From assembly GCA_039821645.1 (NCBI GenBank), contig JBCBNU010000007.1, forward strand, positions 9,211-73,210: a DNA stretch of 64,000 nt. Reading direction: 5' to 3'. Both the position numbers and the translations under genes were made by a program. This DNA comes from CALBPI01 sp039821645. GTDB taxonomy: Bacteria; Pseudomonadota; Gammaproteobacteria; Steroidobacterales; Woeseiaceae. Every line of letters starts with the position of its first letter. The first letter of the stretch is position 1. Positions 9,450-18,071 of this stretch are shown here, piece by piece. The notes beneath the pieces were generated by a model that saw nothing but the letters and a program-made list of their open reading frames with translations, did no database searches and had not been told where the DNA came from.

Positions 9450-10253
9450 ATGGCACGGCTGGTTCTGAGTCTGGGTGATCAAGTGCTCGCTGAGTACAAT
9501 ATGACCAAAGAGCGCTACACGATCGGGCGACTCCCGGATAACGATGTGCGCATCGATAACCCGTCGGTCAGCGGACACCACTGCTTGATCATTAATATCC
9601 TGAATGATTCGTTCCTCGAGGATTTGAACAGCACCAACGGCACCTACGTGGGTGGCAAGCTGATCAAGAAGCATGCCTTGCAGAATGGCGACACGATCAC
9701 CATCGGGCATCACCAACTGCGCTACGTAGACAGTCAGGTCAGCGACCCGGAACAGGAAGAGTTCGAAGCGACCATGGTCATTTCACAGACCAAGCCGGAC
9801 TCGGCCAAAATCCAGGCAGCAGCAGAAGCGATTGAAGGCGCCTCCGAAGAGGCAGACGCCGCCGCCGAAGTAGCTGCGGGCGAAACCACCGCTGACGAAG
9901 CGCCAGTCGACACACCCAAGGCGACAGAGACTGCAGCGGTTGAGACCGCTGCGACTAGTGCGCCACCCAAGACCTCCGCACTGCCGACCGCAAAGCTTCA
10001 AGTCTTGTCCGGCAAGTTCGCAGGGCGCGAACTTGAGCTAAGCAAAGCGCTGACCACCCTCGGACGCCCCGGCATCCAGGTTGCCGCGATCACACGGCGC
10101 AGTGAAGGCTTCTACATTGTTCATGTGGAGAGCGCGGAAGGCCGAAGCGCGCCGGCCGTCAACGGCGAAGAGCTCGCCGCGCAGGCGCGCAAGCTCGAGG
10201 ACAATGACGTGCTGGAGCTTGCAGGCGTGAAGATGGGCTTTTATCTGACCTGA
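9450..10253 (+). CDS. FHA domain protein, likely phospho-threonine reader of the kinase/phosphatase pair
   Basis: The 267-residue protein starts with a canonical FHA domain (about 1-95) holding the binding residues GR (26-27), S41/H44 and the N60-STNG turn. An Ala/Glu/Thr-rich low-complexity linker (about 110-185) contains several TxxA and TxE sites that could be phosphorylated. A second C-terminal domain (about 187-267) looks like another FHA fold with GREL, LGR and NGEEL segments but without the serine/histidine pair. It follows the phosphatase after 88 bases. A role as binding partner or substrate of the kinase is inferred from context. Confidence 0.88.
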   Translation: MARLVLSLGDQVLAEYNMTKERYTIGRLPDNDVRIDNPSVSGHHCLIINILNDSFLEDLNSTNGTYVGGKLIKKHALQNGDTITIGHHQLRYVDSQVSDPEQEEFEATMVISQTKPDSAKIQAAAEAIEGASEEADAAAEVAAGETTADEAPVDTPKATETAAVETAATSAPPKTSALPTAKLQVLSGKFAGRELELSKALTTLGRPGIQVAAITRRSEGFYIVHVESAEGRSAPAVNGEELAAQARKLEDNDVLELAGVKMGFYLT

Positions 10254-10274
10254 TCGCTGGAGTCCAGCCTTCGG

Positions 10275-11369
10275 TCAGAGATACCGGCGCGTCACCCGGT
10301 CAGAAACCCGCGTCACGAGCTCGTAACCAATCGTGCCGAGGGCGTTGGCAACCACACCGACCGGCAGTGCTTTTCCCCATAACGTCACCGCACTCCCATA
10401 GCCGCTGTCGGGTAGATCGGTGAGGTCGACGGCGAGCATATCCATGGAGACTCGCCCGACGAGCCCAGCGCGCGCTCCGTCGATGAGGACCGGTGCACCA
10501 TCCGGCAGCATTCGCGGGTAACCGTCACCATAACCGGCGGCGACGATACCGACACGCATCGGTTTGTCCGCACGGAACCTGCCGCCATAGCCTACGCGAT
10601 CGCCAATGCCGATCGTGCGCGTCGCGATAATCTTTGCACTGAATTCCATGACGGGAACGAGCGGCTCATGTTCGGGCGCACCGCCGTCCTCAAACGGCGT
10701 GATGCCATAAAGACCAATGCCGGGTCGAATCCAGACGTCCCGGTCCGTCGCACTGAAACCGCCCGCGGCTAAGCCACGAAGCCCCCCCGGTGAATTGGCA
10801 AGGCTCAGCCCGCCGCCCCAACTCTCGATTAAGGGTTTGAGGGTATGCAGCTGCGCTGTAGTCTGATAACTCGAATCAAGGTCCGCACTGGCGAAATGAC
10901 TCAGCAACCGAAGTTCTGCGTATTCGCAAGTCGCGCTCACTTGAGCCACAACACCAGCAAATCGATCCGGCGGAAAACCGAGCCGGTTCATCCCGCTATC
11001 GACCTTGATCCAGATTATCCCTGGCTGGCGGTCGCTGGCAGCCAACAACGCAAGTTGCTCGTCGCAGTGAACTACAGTCTCACAATCAAGCGCTAACGCG
11101 GCTTGCAAATCCGAAGCGTCGAACACACCTTCCAGCAGCACAATCGGTGTTCGCACGCCGGCTTCTCGGAGTGCGCGAGCCTCGGAGATGCGGGCCACCG
11201 CGAAGCTGTCGGCGTTCTCAAGCGCCGTTGCGACAGGCACCAAGCCATGGCCATACGCGTTTGCTTTGATGACAGCCATGACCTTGCAACCTGGTGAAGC
11301 ACGTCGCAGCACCTCGAAATTGTGCTTCAAGGCCGCCGTATCAATGATTGCGGTCGCAGCGAAATCCAT
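10275..11369 (-). CDS. alr: Alanine racemase
   Basis: Alr converts L-alanine to D-alanine for peptidoglycan and uses pyridoxal phosphate. The 364-residue protein has the PLP lysine K35 in VIKANAYGHG, the catalytic tyrosine Y261 in RVGYGG, and the C-terminal VSMDMLAVDLTD segment. Length is typical. It follows dnaB after 17 bases at the end of the rnr-to-dnaB series; dnaB-alr adjacency is common in gammaproteobacteria. It converges with the FHA gene with a 21-base gap. Confidence 0.97.
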   Translation of the reverse strand: MDFAATAIIDTAALKHNFEVLRRASPGCKVMAVIKANAYGHGLVPVATALENADSFAVARISEARALREAGVRTPIVLLEGVFDASDLQAALALDCETVVHCDEQLALLAASDRQPGIIWIKVDSGMNRLGFPPDRFAGVVAQVSATCEYAELRLLSHFASADLDSSYQTTAQLHTLKPLIESWGGGLSLANSPGGLRGLAAGGFSATDRDVWIRPGIGLYGITPFEDGGAPEHEPLVPVMEFSAKIIATRTIGIGDRVGYGGRFRADKPMRVGIVAAGYGDGYPRMLPDGAPVLIDGARAGLVGRVSMDMLAVDLTDLPDSGYGSAVTLWGKALPVGVVANALGTIGYELVTRVSDRVTRRYL

Positions 11370-11386
11370 GGCGGCTAAATCGTCTG

Positions 11387-12775
11387 CTAAAACTGCGGAA
11401 CATCCTGCGCGTAGCTGTCGGGTACCCAGTTTTCGAATTTGGTGTATTTGCCAACGAACGTCAGTGGGAACTCACCTGTAGGGCCGTTGCGTTGTTTGGA
11501 GATGATAATGTCGGCCACACCTTTTCGCGGCGTGTCGGCATCGTAAACCTCCTCGCGATAGATAAAGCAGATCAAATCGGCATCCTGCTCGATCGCACCT
11601 GACTCGCGCAGATCAGACATCACCGGTTTCTTGTCCGTTCGCTGCTCGACACTACGGTTGAGCTGCGAGAGTGCGATCACGGGAACTTCGAGCTCTTTGG
11701 CGAGCGCTTTCAAACCGCGCGAGATCTCGGAGATCTCCGCCGTGCGATTCTCGGTGTTTCCTGGTACCTGCATCAGCTGGAGATAATCGACCACGATAAG
11801 ACCCAATCCGTGTTCACGTTTGAGCCGCCTCGCCCGTGCTCGGACTTCCGTCGGCGACAGCGCCGGAGTGTCATCGATAAAGATCGGCGCTTCCGACATC
11901 AGTTGTACTGCCGTATTGATCCGAGACCAATCCTCGTCGGGAAACTTGCCCGTCCGCAAGTGTGTCTGATCGACCCGACCGAGCGATGAGATCATGCGAA
12001 ACGCCAGCTGGTCAGCGCTCATCTCCATGCTGTAGATCGCGGTGGGCTTCTGATAGCCGATTGCCGCGTTCTCGGCAATGTTGACCGCGAGGGTCGTCTT
12101 ACCCATCGAGGGGCGTCCCGCAATAATCACGAGATCGCCGGGCTGCAAACCCGCAGTCATTTTGTCAAATTCGGCATAACCGGTCGGCAGACCGGTGATG
12201 TCTCCACCGGATTGATGCAACTGGTCGAGGCGATCCACGGTCGCTGGCAACACATCACGCAACGCCTGAAAGCCGCCACGCCGATTACCCTTATCCGCGA
12301 TCTCGAACACTGCCCGTTCCGCTTCATCAACGAGCTCGGTGGCGGTTCTGCCCTCCGGCTCAAATGCACTGCCGGCGATTTCGTTGCCCGCGGTGATCAG
12401 CGAACGCAACACAGACCGCTCACGCAGGATTCTCGCGTACGCGACAATGTTAGCCGCCGACGGCGTATCATTAGCTAACAGTGCGAGATAATCGAGACCA
12501 CCCGATTGCTCAAGCTCGCCACGGTTGTCGAGGAACTCGGAGACCGTCACCACATCGCAGGGCTGGCGATCCTCATTGAGCAATCCCAACGCCGTAAATA
12601 TCAGCCGATGGTCGGGACGATAGAAATCGTCAGCCGTGACCACATCGGCGACACGGTCCCAGGCTGTGTTGTCCAGCATCAAACCGCCGAGCAATGACTG
12701 CTCGGCCTCTATCGAATGCGGAGGAACGCGGAGCTGGCGCTCCGCTTCGAGACCGCGCTCGAACGCGCTGGACAA
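11387..12775 (-). CDS. dnaB: Replicative DNA helicase DnaB
   Basis: DnaB is the hexameric 5'-3' helicase of the replication fork. The 462-residue protein has the N-terminal DnaB domain (about 20-120, interacts with primase), a linker, and a RecA-like ATPase domain with Walker A GRPSMGKT (220-227), the VDYLQLM Walker B strand and QLNRSVEQR. The start is a TTG giving MSSAFERG, eight bases after the rplI stop; no closer ATG keeps the N-terminal domain. No intein is present. It lies between rplI and alr, the usual arrangement. Confidence 0.97.
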   Translation of the reverse strand: MSSAFERGLEAERQLRVPPHSIEAEQSLLGGLMLDNTAWDRVADVVTADDFYRPDHRLIFTALGLLNEDRQPCDVVTVSEFLDNRGELEQSGGLDYLALLANDTPSAANIVAYARILRERSVLRSLITAGNEIAGSAFEPEGRTATELVDEAERAVFEIADKGNRRGGFQALRDVLPATVDRLDQLHQSGGDITGLPTGYAEFDKMTAGLQPGDLVIIAGRPSMGKTTLAVNIAENAAIGYQKPTAIYSMEMSADQLAFRMISSLGRVDQTHLRTGKFPDEDWSRINTAVQLMSEAPIFIDDTPALSPTEVRARARRLKREHGLGLIVVDYLQLMQVPGNTENRTAEISEISRGLKALAKELEVPVIALSQLNRSVEQRTDKKPVMSDLRESGAIEQDADLICFIYREEVYDADTPRKGVADIIISKQRNGPTGEFPLTFVGKYTKFENWVPDSYAQDVPQF

Positions 12776-12783
12776 GACGCTGA

Positions 12784-13239
12784 CTAGCCTTCGTCGGCGA
12801 CGATGACGACAGTCGCCATCACATCGACGTCGGCGTGCAGATGCAATCCTATTTCGTGCTCACCCAGTTCACGGAACGCCCCTTCGTCGGTCAGACGAAC
12901 CTCAGAGCGCTGGATCGGCAAACCGGCCGCCGTGAACGCATCGGCAATATCCATCGTACCGACGGACCCGAAGAGCTTCCCTTCGGTGCCGGCGAGCGCC
13001 TTGATTTCGACGCGGGCGCCTTCCAGTTCCTCTGCACGCTTCTGCGCAGCTGCGAGTTCTTCAGCAGCTTTCGCTTCGAGCTCTGCCCGACGGGCTTCAA
13101 ACTCTTCGAGGTTCGCTGGCGTTGCCAACGTCGCCTTGCCTTGCGGCAACAGGAAATTGCGACCATAACCTGACTTCACGGTGACCTTGTCACCAATGCC
13201 ACCCAGGTTCTCTACTTTCTCAAGAAGAATCACTTCCAT
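12784..13239 (-). CDS. rplI: 50S ribosomal protein L9
   Basis: L9 is an elongated large-subunit protein that binds 23S rRNA and helps maintain reading frame. The 151-residue product has the conserved N-terminal rRNA-binding lobe (MEVILLEKVENLGG, then GYGRNFLLPQGKA), a long Ala/Glu-rich connecting helix (about 45-80) and the C-terminal lobe with LFGSVGTMDIADA. The ATG at 13239 has AGAGGC upstream. It sits in the rpsF-rpsR-DUF2232-rplI operon before dnaB. Confidence 0.98.
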   Translation of the reverse strand: MEVILLEKVENLGGIGDKVTVKSGYGRNFLLPQGKATLATPANLEEFEARRAELEAKAAEELAAAQKRAEELEGARVEIKALAGTEGKLFGSVGTMDIADAFTAAGLPIQRSEVRLTDEGAFRELGEHEIGLHLHADVDVMATVVIVADEG

Positions 13240-13281
13240 CTTTATCTGCCTCTTTGCCCCTAATGAGCATTCAACCCCAGC

Positions 13282-14166
13282 TTAGCCGTCCGAAGGCGTT
13301 CGCTGCGAAAAATTAAACCATGCGTCGATATATCCTGCTATCGGGTAAATCGGCCAGGCAACTAAAAACGCCAAGTAGACCGGGACCAACGCAAACCATG
13401 GTAGTGCCCACCGAACCCGGCACCAGTGCGCCAACGCAATACCATGCAAAACAAACGCCACGAAACACGCAATCGCAAGGTTCATCAACAGGCCCGGCTC
13501 ACCAATCAACGAGACCACCACAGCGAGCACCAACAGCAACACAGCAAGTGCGCGACCAAGATTTACATCGCAAAATCGTCCATAGCGCTCGCGTGAACGA
13601 TCGCTGCCCGTGTCCCACAGGAAATTACCGACACTCAGCGCAGCTGTGCACATCAGCCAGAATCCCCCAGCAACCGCGCCGGTCGCCAGCGTCGACAGCT
13701 CCTTCAAGCGCGCGGATAACTGCAATGTCTCCGCGTTGGTCAAGTCCGTCCGCCATATCGGCTCCAGCATCGTTTGAAAAACCAGTAACCAAAATGCCGG
13801 CGGATCATCGACCATAATCCAGAAAGCGACCACCCCAGCGAGAAACGCGAGCAAGCTCAACTGAATCGTGAACGTAAGCGACCGAGTTCGCTTTAGCATC
13901 ATCGCCATAGCGACGGCGGCGATGAACGCGACGCCCGCCTGAATCGGTAACGCAAGCCCCCCTTCTGGCCCCACGAGCCCTGCGATAAAGAGAATCACCA
14001 GACTGCTCAGCAACACCGGCAAGGAACCACTGACTCCGTAGGCAAGCACCGATGCGGTCGCAATGCCCATGGCGATCACAATGCCGAAGCCCAGAAAGAA
14101 CATCAGCGTGATCAGAATGCTCTGACGACGCTTCGAACCCATGATCCAGATCGCGGCGTCTCTCAC
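13282..14166 (-). CDS. DUF2232 (YybS-like) integral membrane protein
   Basis: A 294-residue polytopic membrane protein with about eight hydrophobic segments. It matches in size, topology and position the DUF2232 protein often found between rpsR and rplI in gammaproteobacteria. The central cytoplasmic or periplasmic stretch contains TDRSRERYGRF-like charged residues between helices. The start at 14166 is GTG; an ATG eight codons later (MGSKRRQS) is an alternative. Function is unknown; related Firmicutes YybS proteins are also linked to rplI. I assign the family from context plus pattern, not from a profile search. Confidence 0.8.
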   Translation of the reverse strand: MRDAAIWIMGSKRRQSILITLMFFLGFGIVIAMGIATASVLAYGVSGSLPVLLSSLVILFIAGLVGPEGGLALPIQAGVAFIAAVAMAMMLKRTRSLTFTIQLSLLAFLAGVVAFWIMVDDPPAFWLLVFQTMLEPIWRTDLTNAETLQLSARLKELSTLATGAVAGGFWLMCTAALSVGNFLWDTGSDRSRERYGRFCDVNLGRALAVLLLVLAVVVSLIGEPGLLMNLAIACFVAFVLHGIALAHWCRVRWALPWFALVPVYLAFLVAWPIYPIAGYIDAWFNFSQRTPSDG

Positions 14167-14182
14167 GATCGCGCCCTATGCC

Positions 14183-14407
14183 CTAGTGCTGATCCGTGTA
14201 CGGCAACAACGCGAGGTAACGAGCGCGCTTGACGGCAGTCGCCAACTGACGTTGGTAACGTGCCTTGGTGCCTGTGATGCGACTCGGCACAATCTTGCCG
14301 GTTTCCGTTATGTAGCCCTTCAGCAGGTTGATGTCTTTGTAATCAATCTGCTCGATGCCTTCCGCAGTAAATCGGCAGAATTTCCGGCGACGTGAATGAC
14401 GGCTCAT
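14183..14407 (-). CDS. rpsR: 30S ribosomal protein S18
   Basis: S18 pairs with S6 on the platform of the small subunit. The 74-residue product has FCRFTAEGIEQIDYKD, the KGYITETGKIVPSRITG core and a basic C-terminus, as expected. Its ATG overlaps the rpsF stop in an ATGA, so translation of S6 and S18 is probably coupled, consistent with equal amounts of the S6:S18 heterodimer. RimI, which acetylates the S18 N-terminal alanine, is also encoded in this window. Confidence 0.98.
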   Translation of the reverse strand: MSRHSRRRKFCRFTAEGIEQIDYKDINLLKGYITETGKIVPSRITGTKARYQRQLATAVKRARYLALLPYTDQH

Positions 14408-14877
14408 GCTGCCTCTCCTTCTTTGTTGGTGGCTTCCGCCTCGGGCGCCGCCTCAGCGGCTTCTGCTGGCGCTTCGCTGGCTTCGCGTGCACGCGCTTCA
14501 GCTGCGGCTTTCGCTTCACGACGGCGAGCAGACTCCCGCTCTTTTGCCTTCTCGTCTTCGACAGCCTTAGCCATCGGGGACGCATCGGTAAACGCACGAT
14601 CCATGCTCATGATCAAGTGACGCAGTACGGCGTCATTGAACTTGAAGGCAGCGCGCAGCTCTTCGATCGCGTCTTTGCCCGCTTCAACGTTCAGCAGCAA
14701 GTAGTGTGCTTTATGTACCTTGTTAATGGAATGCGCCAGCTGGCGGCGGCCCCAATCTTCGAGTCGGTGGATGACACCGCCCGCATCGGTGATGAGCTTC
14801 TGATAACGCTCAAGCATGCCGGGGACTTGTTCACTCTGATCAGGGTGGACCAGAAACACGATTTCATAGTGTCTCAA
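14404..14877 (-). CDS. rpsF: 30S ribosomal protein S6 with long Ala/Glu-rich tail
   Basis: S6 forms a heterodimer with S18 on the small-subunit platform. The core (about 1-105) has RHYEIVFLVHPDQSEQV, the DWGRRQLAHSINKVHKAHY segment and LIMSMDRA. A charged Ala/Glu/Arg-rich tail of about 50 residues brings it to 157 residues; longer S6 tails occur in gammaproteobacteria, and E. coli S6 has a modifiable glutamate tail. The TTG start at 14877 is chosen for its AAAGGAG site and because the family begins at RHYEIV; an upstream in-frame ATG would add 15 residues that run through the leader hairpin. Confidence 0.96.
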   Translation of the reverse strand: MRHYEIVFLVHPDQSEQVPGMLERYQKLITDAGGVIHRLEDWGRRQLAHSINKVHKAHYLLLNVEAGKDAIEELRAAFKFNDAVLRHLIMSMDRAFTDASPMAKAVEDEKAKERESARRREAKAAAEARAREASEAPAEAAEAAPEAEATNKEGEAA

Positions 14878-14883
14878 GAGACG

Positions 14884-14926
14884 CTCCTTTCGGGTTTGCC
14901 ACCCATACACTTGGTGTGGCAAGGAG
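14884..14926 (-). promoter_or_regulatory. rpsF leader: candidate S6:S18-binding autoregulatory RNA motif
   Basis: Reading the minus strand, CTCCTT (14921-14926) can pair with the rpsF Shine-Dalgarno AAGGAG (14884-14889) to form an outer stem. Inside it an inner hairpin pairs GCCAC (14916-14920) with GTGGC (14898-14902), extended by CCA/TGG past one bulged A. The 3' side between the stems is an unpaired AAACCCGA. A hairpin on a ribosome-binding-site stem with a CCG-bearing bulge is the published architecture of the S6:S18 feedback motif. Pairing was done by eye; protein binding is inference. Confidence 0.7.
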
Positions 14927-14972
14927 TTAATCCGAATTGTCTAGGCGACCCGCCGGGACTCGCCGGCCGGCA

Positions 14973-15002
14973 AGGATACAGGAATCCGGGCTTCTGCGAC
15001 AA
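14973..15002 (-). promoter_or_regulatory. Weak candidate promoter ahead of rpsF
   Basis: On the minus strand, TTGTCG (14997-15002) and TATCCT (14973-14978) are separated by 18 bases; each matches 4 of 6 consensus bases. The site lies in the rlmB-rpsF gap, upstream of the S6:S18 motif, where an internal promoter for the ribosomal protein genes would be useful. The match is weak. Confidence 0.28.
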
Positions 15003-15005
15003 GCG

Positions 15006-15761
15006 TCAGTCGCGACGTTGGCGTAGGGCCTCGTAGAGCATCAGTCCGGTCGCCACAGAAACATTTAAGCTCTCGACAAGCCCTTTCATCGGCATGGCGA
15101 CAAGATGATCACATCGGTGGGCGAGCGAATCCGACAACCCGGTTGACTCGGTTCCCATCACAATCGCCGTAGGCCCGGCCAGGTCGGCGTCCCAATACGT
15201 GCTACCTGCCGCATCGCTCGTGCCAATGATCCTCACGCTGTAGCTTCGCAACCACTCGAGGGTCTTGCCGGCGTTGCGAACCGTGACCAGTGGCACAGAC
15301 TCGGCGCCTCCCGATGCGACCTTGCGCACGGCAGGTGTCATCCTGGCCGCACCGTCACGAGCCACAACCACAGCAAGCACACCGCAGGCGTCGGCTGTGC
15401 GCAGACACGCACCAAGATTGTGCGGGTCCTGCAGCTCGTCAAGTACCAACAAGAGCGGCGCCTCACCCGCTTGCAAAGCCTGCTCCAACTGAGTCCTCAG
15501 TCGGGCCTCATCCCAGGGGTCAAGATTCTTTAGCGCCGCTACCAAGCCTTGATGGGCAGTACCCTTCGCCATGTCGTCGAGGCGAAAGTTACGTACCGGG
15601 TGAACTTGGATACCACGCGCACCCGCCTCTGCAACAACTGCCTTCACGCGCTCATTGAGGCTGCGCTCATCGACAAAGACTTTCCGTACCTTGGTCGGGT
15701 GGGTGCGTATCAGGCGCTGCACAGCGTGAATGCCGGCGCTGAACTGTCCACCCGTCGCCAC
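15006..15761 (-). CDS. rlmB: 23S rRNA (guanosine-2251-2'-O)-methyltransferase RlmB
   Basis: RlmB methylates G2251 in the 23S rRNA P loop using SAM. The protein has an N-terminal substrate-binding domain (GIHAVQRLI near the start) and a C-terminal SpoU knot domain with NLGACLRTADACG, VMGTESTGLS and the final ESLNVSVATGLMLYE signature. A GTG at 15761 is chosen: it follows the rnr stop at once, has GAGG about eight bases upstream, and gives 251 residues, close to the E. coli length. An in-frame TTG at 15812 has no ribosome binding site. It lies between rnr and rpsF as in other gammaproteobacteria. Confidence 0.95.
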   Translation of the reverse strand: MATGGQFSAGIHAVQRLIRTHPTKVRKVFVDERSLNERVKAVVAEAGARGIQVHPVRNFRLDDMAKGTAHQGLVAALKNLDPWDEARLRTQLEQALQAGEAPLLLVLDELQDPHNLGACLRTADACGVLAVVVARDGAARMTPAVRKVASGGAESVPLVTVRNAGKTLEWLRSYSVRIIGTSDAAGSTYWDADLAGPTAIVMGTESTGLSDSLAHRCDHLVAMPMKGLVESLNVSVATGLMLYEALRQRRD

Positions 15762-15762
15762 C

Positions 15763-17964
15763 CTATCTGCCTCGCCGTTTCTTGCGTTCCGGTCTGGACG
15801 AGGTTCGTTCAACGCGGTCGTAAAGGACGAAATCGATCTGACGGGACTCCATATCCACTCGATTCACGATCACCTCAATCATATCGCCCAGCTGGAACAC
15901 CTGCCCCGAGCGATTACCGACGAGTCGCTGCCGCTCAGGCTCGTGCTTGAAGTAGTCGCTCCCTAGCGACGATACATGAATCAGGCCGTCGACCTGCAAA
16001 TCGCCGATCTGGACGAACAGACCAAAATGCGTCACGCCACTGATCAGTCCGTGGAATCGTTCACCGAGATGCTTCGACATGTACTGGCACTTGAGCAGCG
16101 CTTCCACCTCGCGCGTGGCCTCCTCGGCGCGACGCTCTCGCTCCGACGTGAGCTTCCCGAGTCTCACCATTGCCTCGCCATCATAGCGATATTGGTGCGC
16201 CTTACCCCCGGACGTCATGTGTCGGATGGCACGGTGAACGAGTAGATCCGGGTAGCGTCGAATCGGGGAAGTAAAGTGCGCGTAGGCGTCGAGCGCCAGA
16301 CCAAAGTGCCCGATATTGTCCGGGGTGTACTCAGCATGGGCGAAGGATCTCAGCAGTGCCATGTTGATCGCATAGGCATCGGGGCGATCCTGCACCTTGG
16401 ACATCAGAGCTCGCAACGTCTTCGGCGTCGGGTGCGCGGAGTGCGGTACCTTAAAACCAAGCTCCAGCATGAATCGCCGAAACTCATCAAACCGATCCTC
16501 ATCGGGTTTGGCGTGAACGCGGAATAACGCTTGTACCTTCTTTTTGAGAATAAACTTCGCCGCCTCGACATTCGCGGCAATCATGCATTCCTCGATCAAT
16601 CGATGTGCGTCGTTGCGTGGGGTGGCCGCGATGGCTCGTACCTCGCCGTCGTCATCGGTTCGGATGCGAAGCTGAGGCAGATCCAACTCGATGGCACCGC
16701 GCATCTTGCGCCTTTTCGCGAAGGCCTTATACAAGTCATGCAACGTTCGCACGCTCTCGGCAACTTCGCCTCGCAAGGCCTTGTGACTGCGCTCGCCGTC
16801 CAGGAATTTTTTGACCTCGGAGTAGGTCAGCCTGGCATGCGAGCGCATGACCGCATCGTAGAATATTGACCGGGTCACCTGCCCTTTGCCATCGATGGTC
16901 ATGTCGCAAACCATGCAAAGCCGATCTACCCTGGGGTTCAATGAGCACAGCCCATTCGACAGCACCTCCGGCAGCATCGGTACCACACGATCCGGGAAAT
17001 ACACCGAGGTTGCGCGATTGATCGCTTCCTTGTCGATGGGGCTATCGGGCGTTACGTAGTGCGCAACATCGGCGATAGCGACGATCAACCGCCAGCCACT
17101 GCCCTTATTTTTCGCATAAACAGCGTCATCAAAGTCGCGGGCATCCGCACCGTCGATCGTCACCAAAGGCAACTTACGCAGATCCTTGCGTCCCCGTTTC
17201 GCGCGTGTCGGTACTGTGGCACCAAACTGCTTTGCCTCTGCACCCACCGCCCGTGGCCAGCGATGAGGGATACCGTGCGCGTGGATCGCAAGATCCGTCG
17301 GCATACCGTGTTTCTCCGGATCGCCGAGGACACGGGCAATACTCGCCGTCGCTAACTGATCGCGATCCGGATAATCAAGAATCTTCGCAATCACGACATC
17401 ACCGGGCTTCGCTTTACCATGCTTGCCTCGAGGCACTAGTAGTCTCTGCGTCAAGCGCGGATTATCGGGCACGACAAGTCCGATGCCGCGCTCGCTGATA
17501 TAGCGTCCGGCGACCTCCTGATGTGCGCGCTCGAGAATATCGAGAATCATTGCCTCCGAACCCCGTCGCGTGCGCCGCTTCAGCTTTGTGGCAACCCGAT
17601 CACCGTCCATGATCCGCGCCATTTCGCGGGGGGAGAGGTACATGTCTTCCTCGTCATCATCGCGAATCAGAAACCCGAACCCATCACGGTGCGCCCTGAC
17701 TGAGCCGTTGATGATCTCAAGTCGTTCGGACAGGCAGTACTGTTCCTGCCGATTAAGATGGAGTTGCCCGGAACGCAGCATCCGCGACAGCACCTCAGAG
17801 AGCGAGCGTTTTTGGCGTTTTCCCTTAAGGGAAAATAGATGTGCGATTTGATCGAAATCGAGCGGCCGACCGGCCTGCTCTAGCGCATCGAGAATGCCAA
17901 CACGATCTGGGACTGGATGTTTATAGGCGCCGCCTTTCTTGTTGCGCCCGGATGATTCACTCAA
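15763..17964 (-). CDS. rnr: Ribonuclease R
   Basis: RNase R is a processive 3'-5' exoribonuclease that degrades structured RNA. The 733-residue protein has an N-terminal winged-helix (about 20-75), cold-shock domains, the RNB catalytic domain with the metal-binding DARDFDDAVYA motif, an S1 domain near the C-terminus (GVTHFGLFVQI) and a basic Arg/Lys tail. Length is slightly below E. coli RNase R. The TTG start at 17964 (MSESSGRNKKGG) has AAAGGA about nine bases upstream. It heads the operon rnr-rlmB-rpsF-rpsR-DUF2232-rplI-dnaB-alr. Confidence 0.97.
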   Translation of the reverse strand: MSESSGRNKKGGAYKHPVPDRVGILDALEQAGRPLDFDQIAHLFSLKGKRQKRSLSEVLSRMLRSGQLHLNRQEQYCLSERLEIINGSVRAHRDGFGFLIRDDDEEDMYLSPREMARIMDGDRVATKLKRRTRRGSEAMILDILERAHQEVAGRYISERGIGLVVPDNPRLTQRLLVPRGKHGKAKPGDVVIAKILDYPDRDQLATASIARVLGDPEKHGMPTDLAIHAHGIPHRWPRAVGAEAKQFGATVPTRAKRGRKDLRKLPLVTIDGADARDFDDAVYAKNKGSGWRLIVAIADVAHYVTPDSPIDKEAINRATSVYFPDRVVPMLPEVLSNGLCSLNPRVDRLCMVCDMTIDGKGQVTRSIFYDAVMRSHARLTYSEVKKFLDGERSHKALRGEVAESVRTLHDLYKAFAKRRKMRGAIELDLPQLRIRTDDDGEVRAIAATPRNDAHRLIEECMIAANVEAAKFILKKKVQALFRVHAKPDEDRFDEFRRFMLELGFKVPHSAHPTPKTLRALMSKVQDRPDAYAINMALLRSFAHAEYTPDNIGHFGLALDAYAHFTSPIRRYPDLLVHRAIRHMTSGGKAHQYRYDGEAMVRLGKLTSERERRAEEATREVEALLKCQYMSKHLGERFHGLISGVTHFGLFVQIGDLQVDGLIHVSSLGSDYFKHEPERQRLVGNRSGQVFQLGDMIEVIVNRVDMESRQIDFVLYDRVERTSSRPERKKRRGR

Positions 17965-18071
17965 TCAGTGTTTTCCTTTGCTTGACCCGCCATAGTTCGT
18001 TGACAGGTCTGTGATGGTTCCGCTACAGTCGCCGGCCTCACCAGTACACGACCAGTGTACCTGCACCCTGT

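Noticed and set aside
9734..10001. Antisense frames in the Ala/Glu-rich part of the FHA gene
   Set aside because: Low-complexity coding sequence on one strand commonly leaves long open frames on the other; no family features are present.
6403..10253. Kinase-phosphatase-FHA set as part of type VI secretion or phage defence
   Set aside because: No secretion or defence genes flank the cluster; a plain signalling module is the simpler reading.
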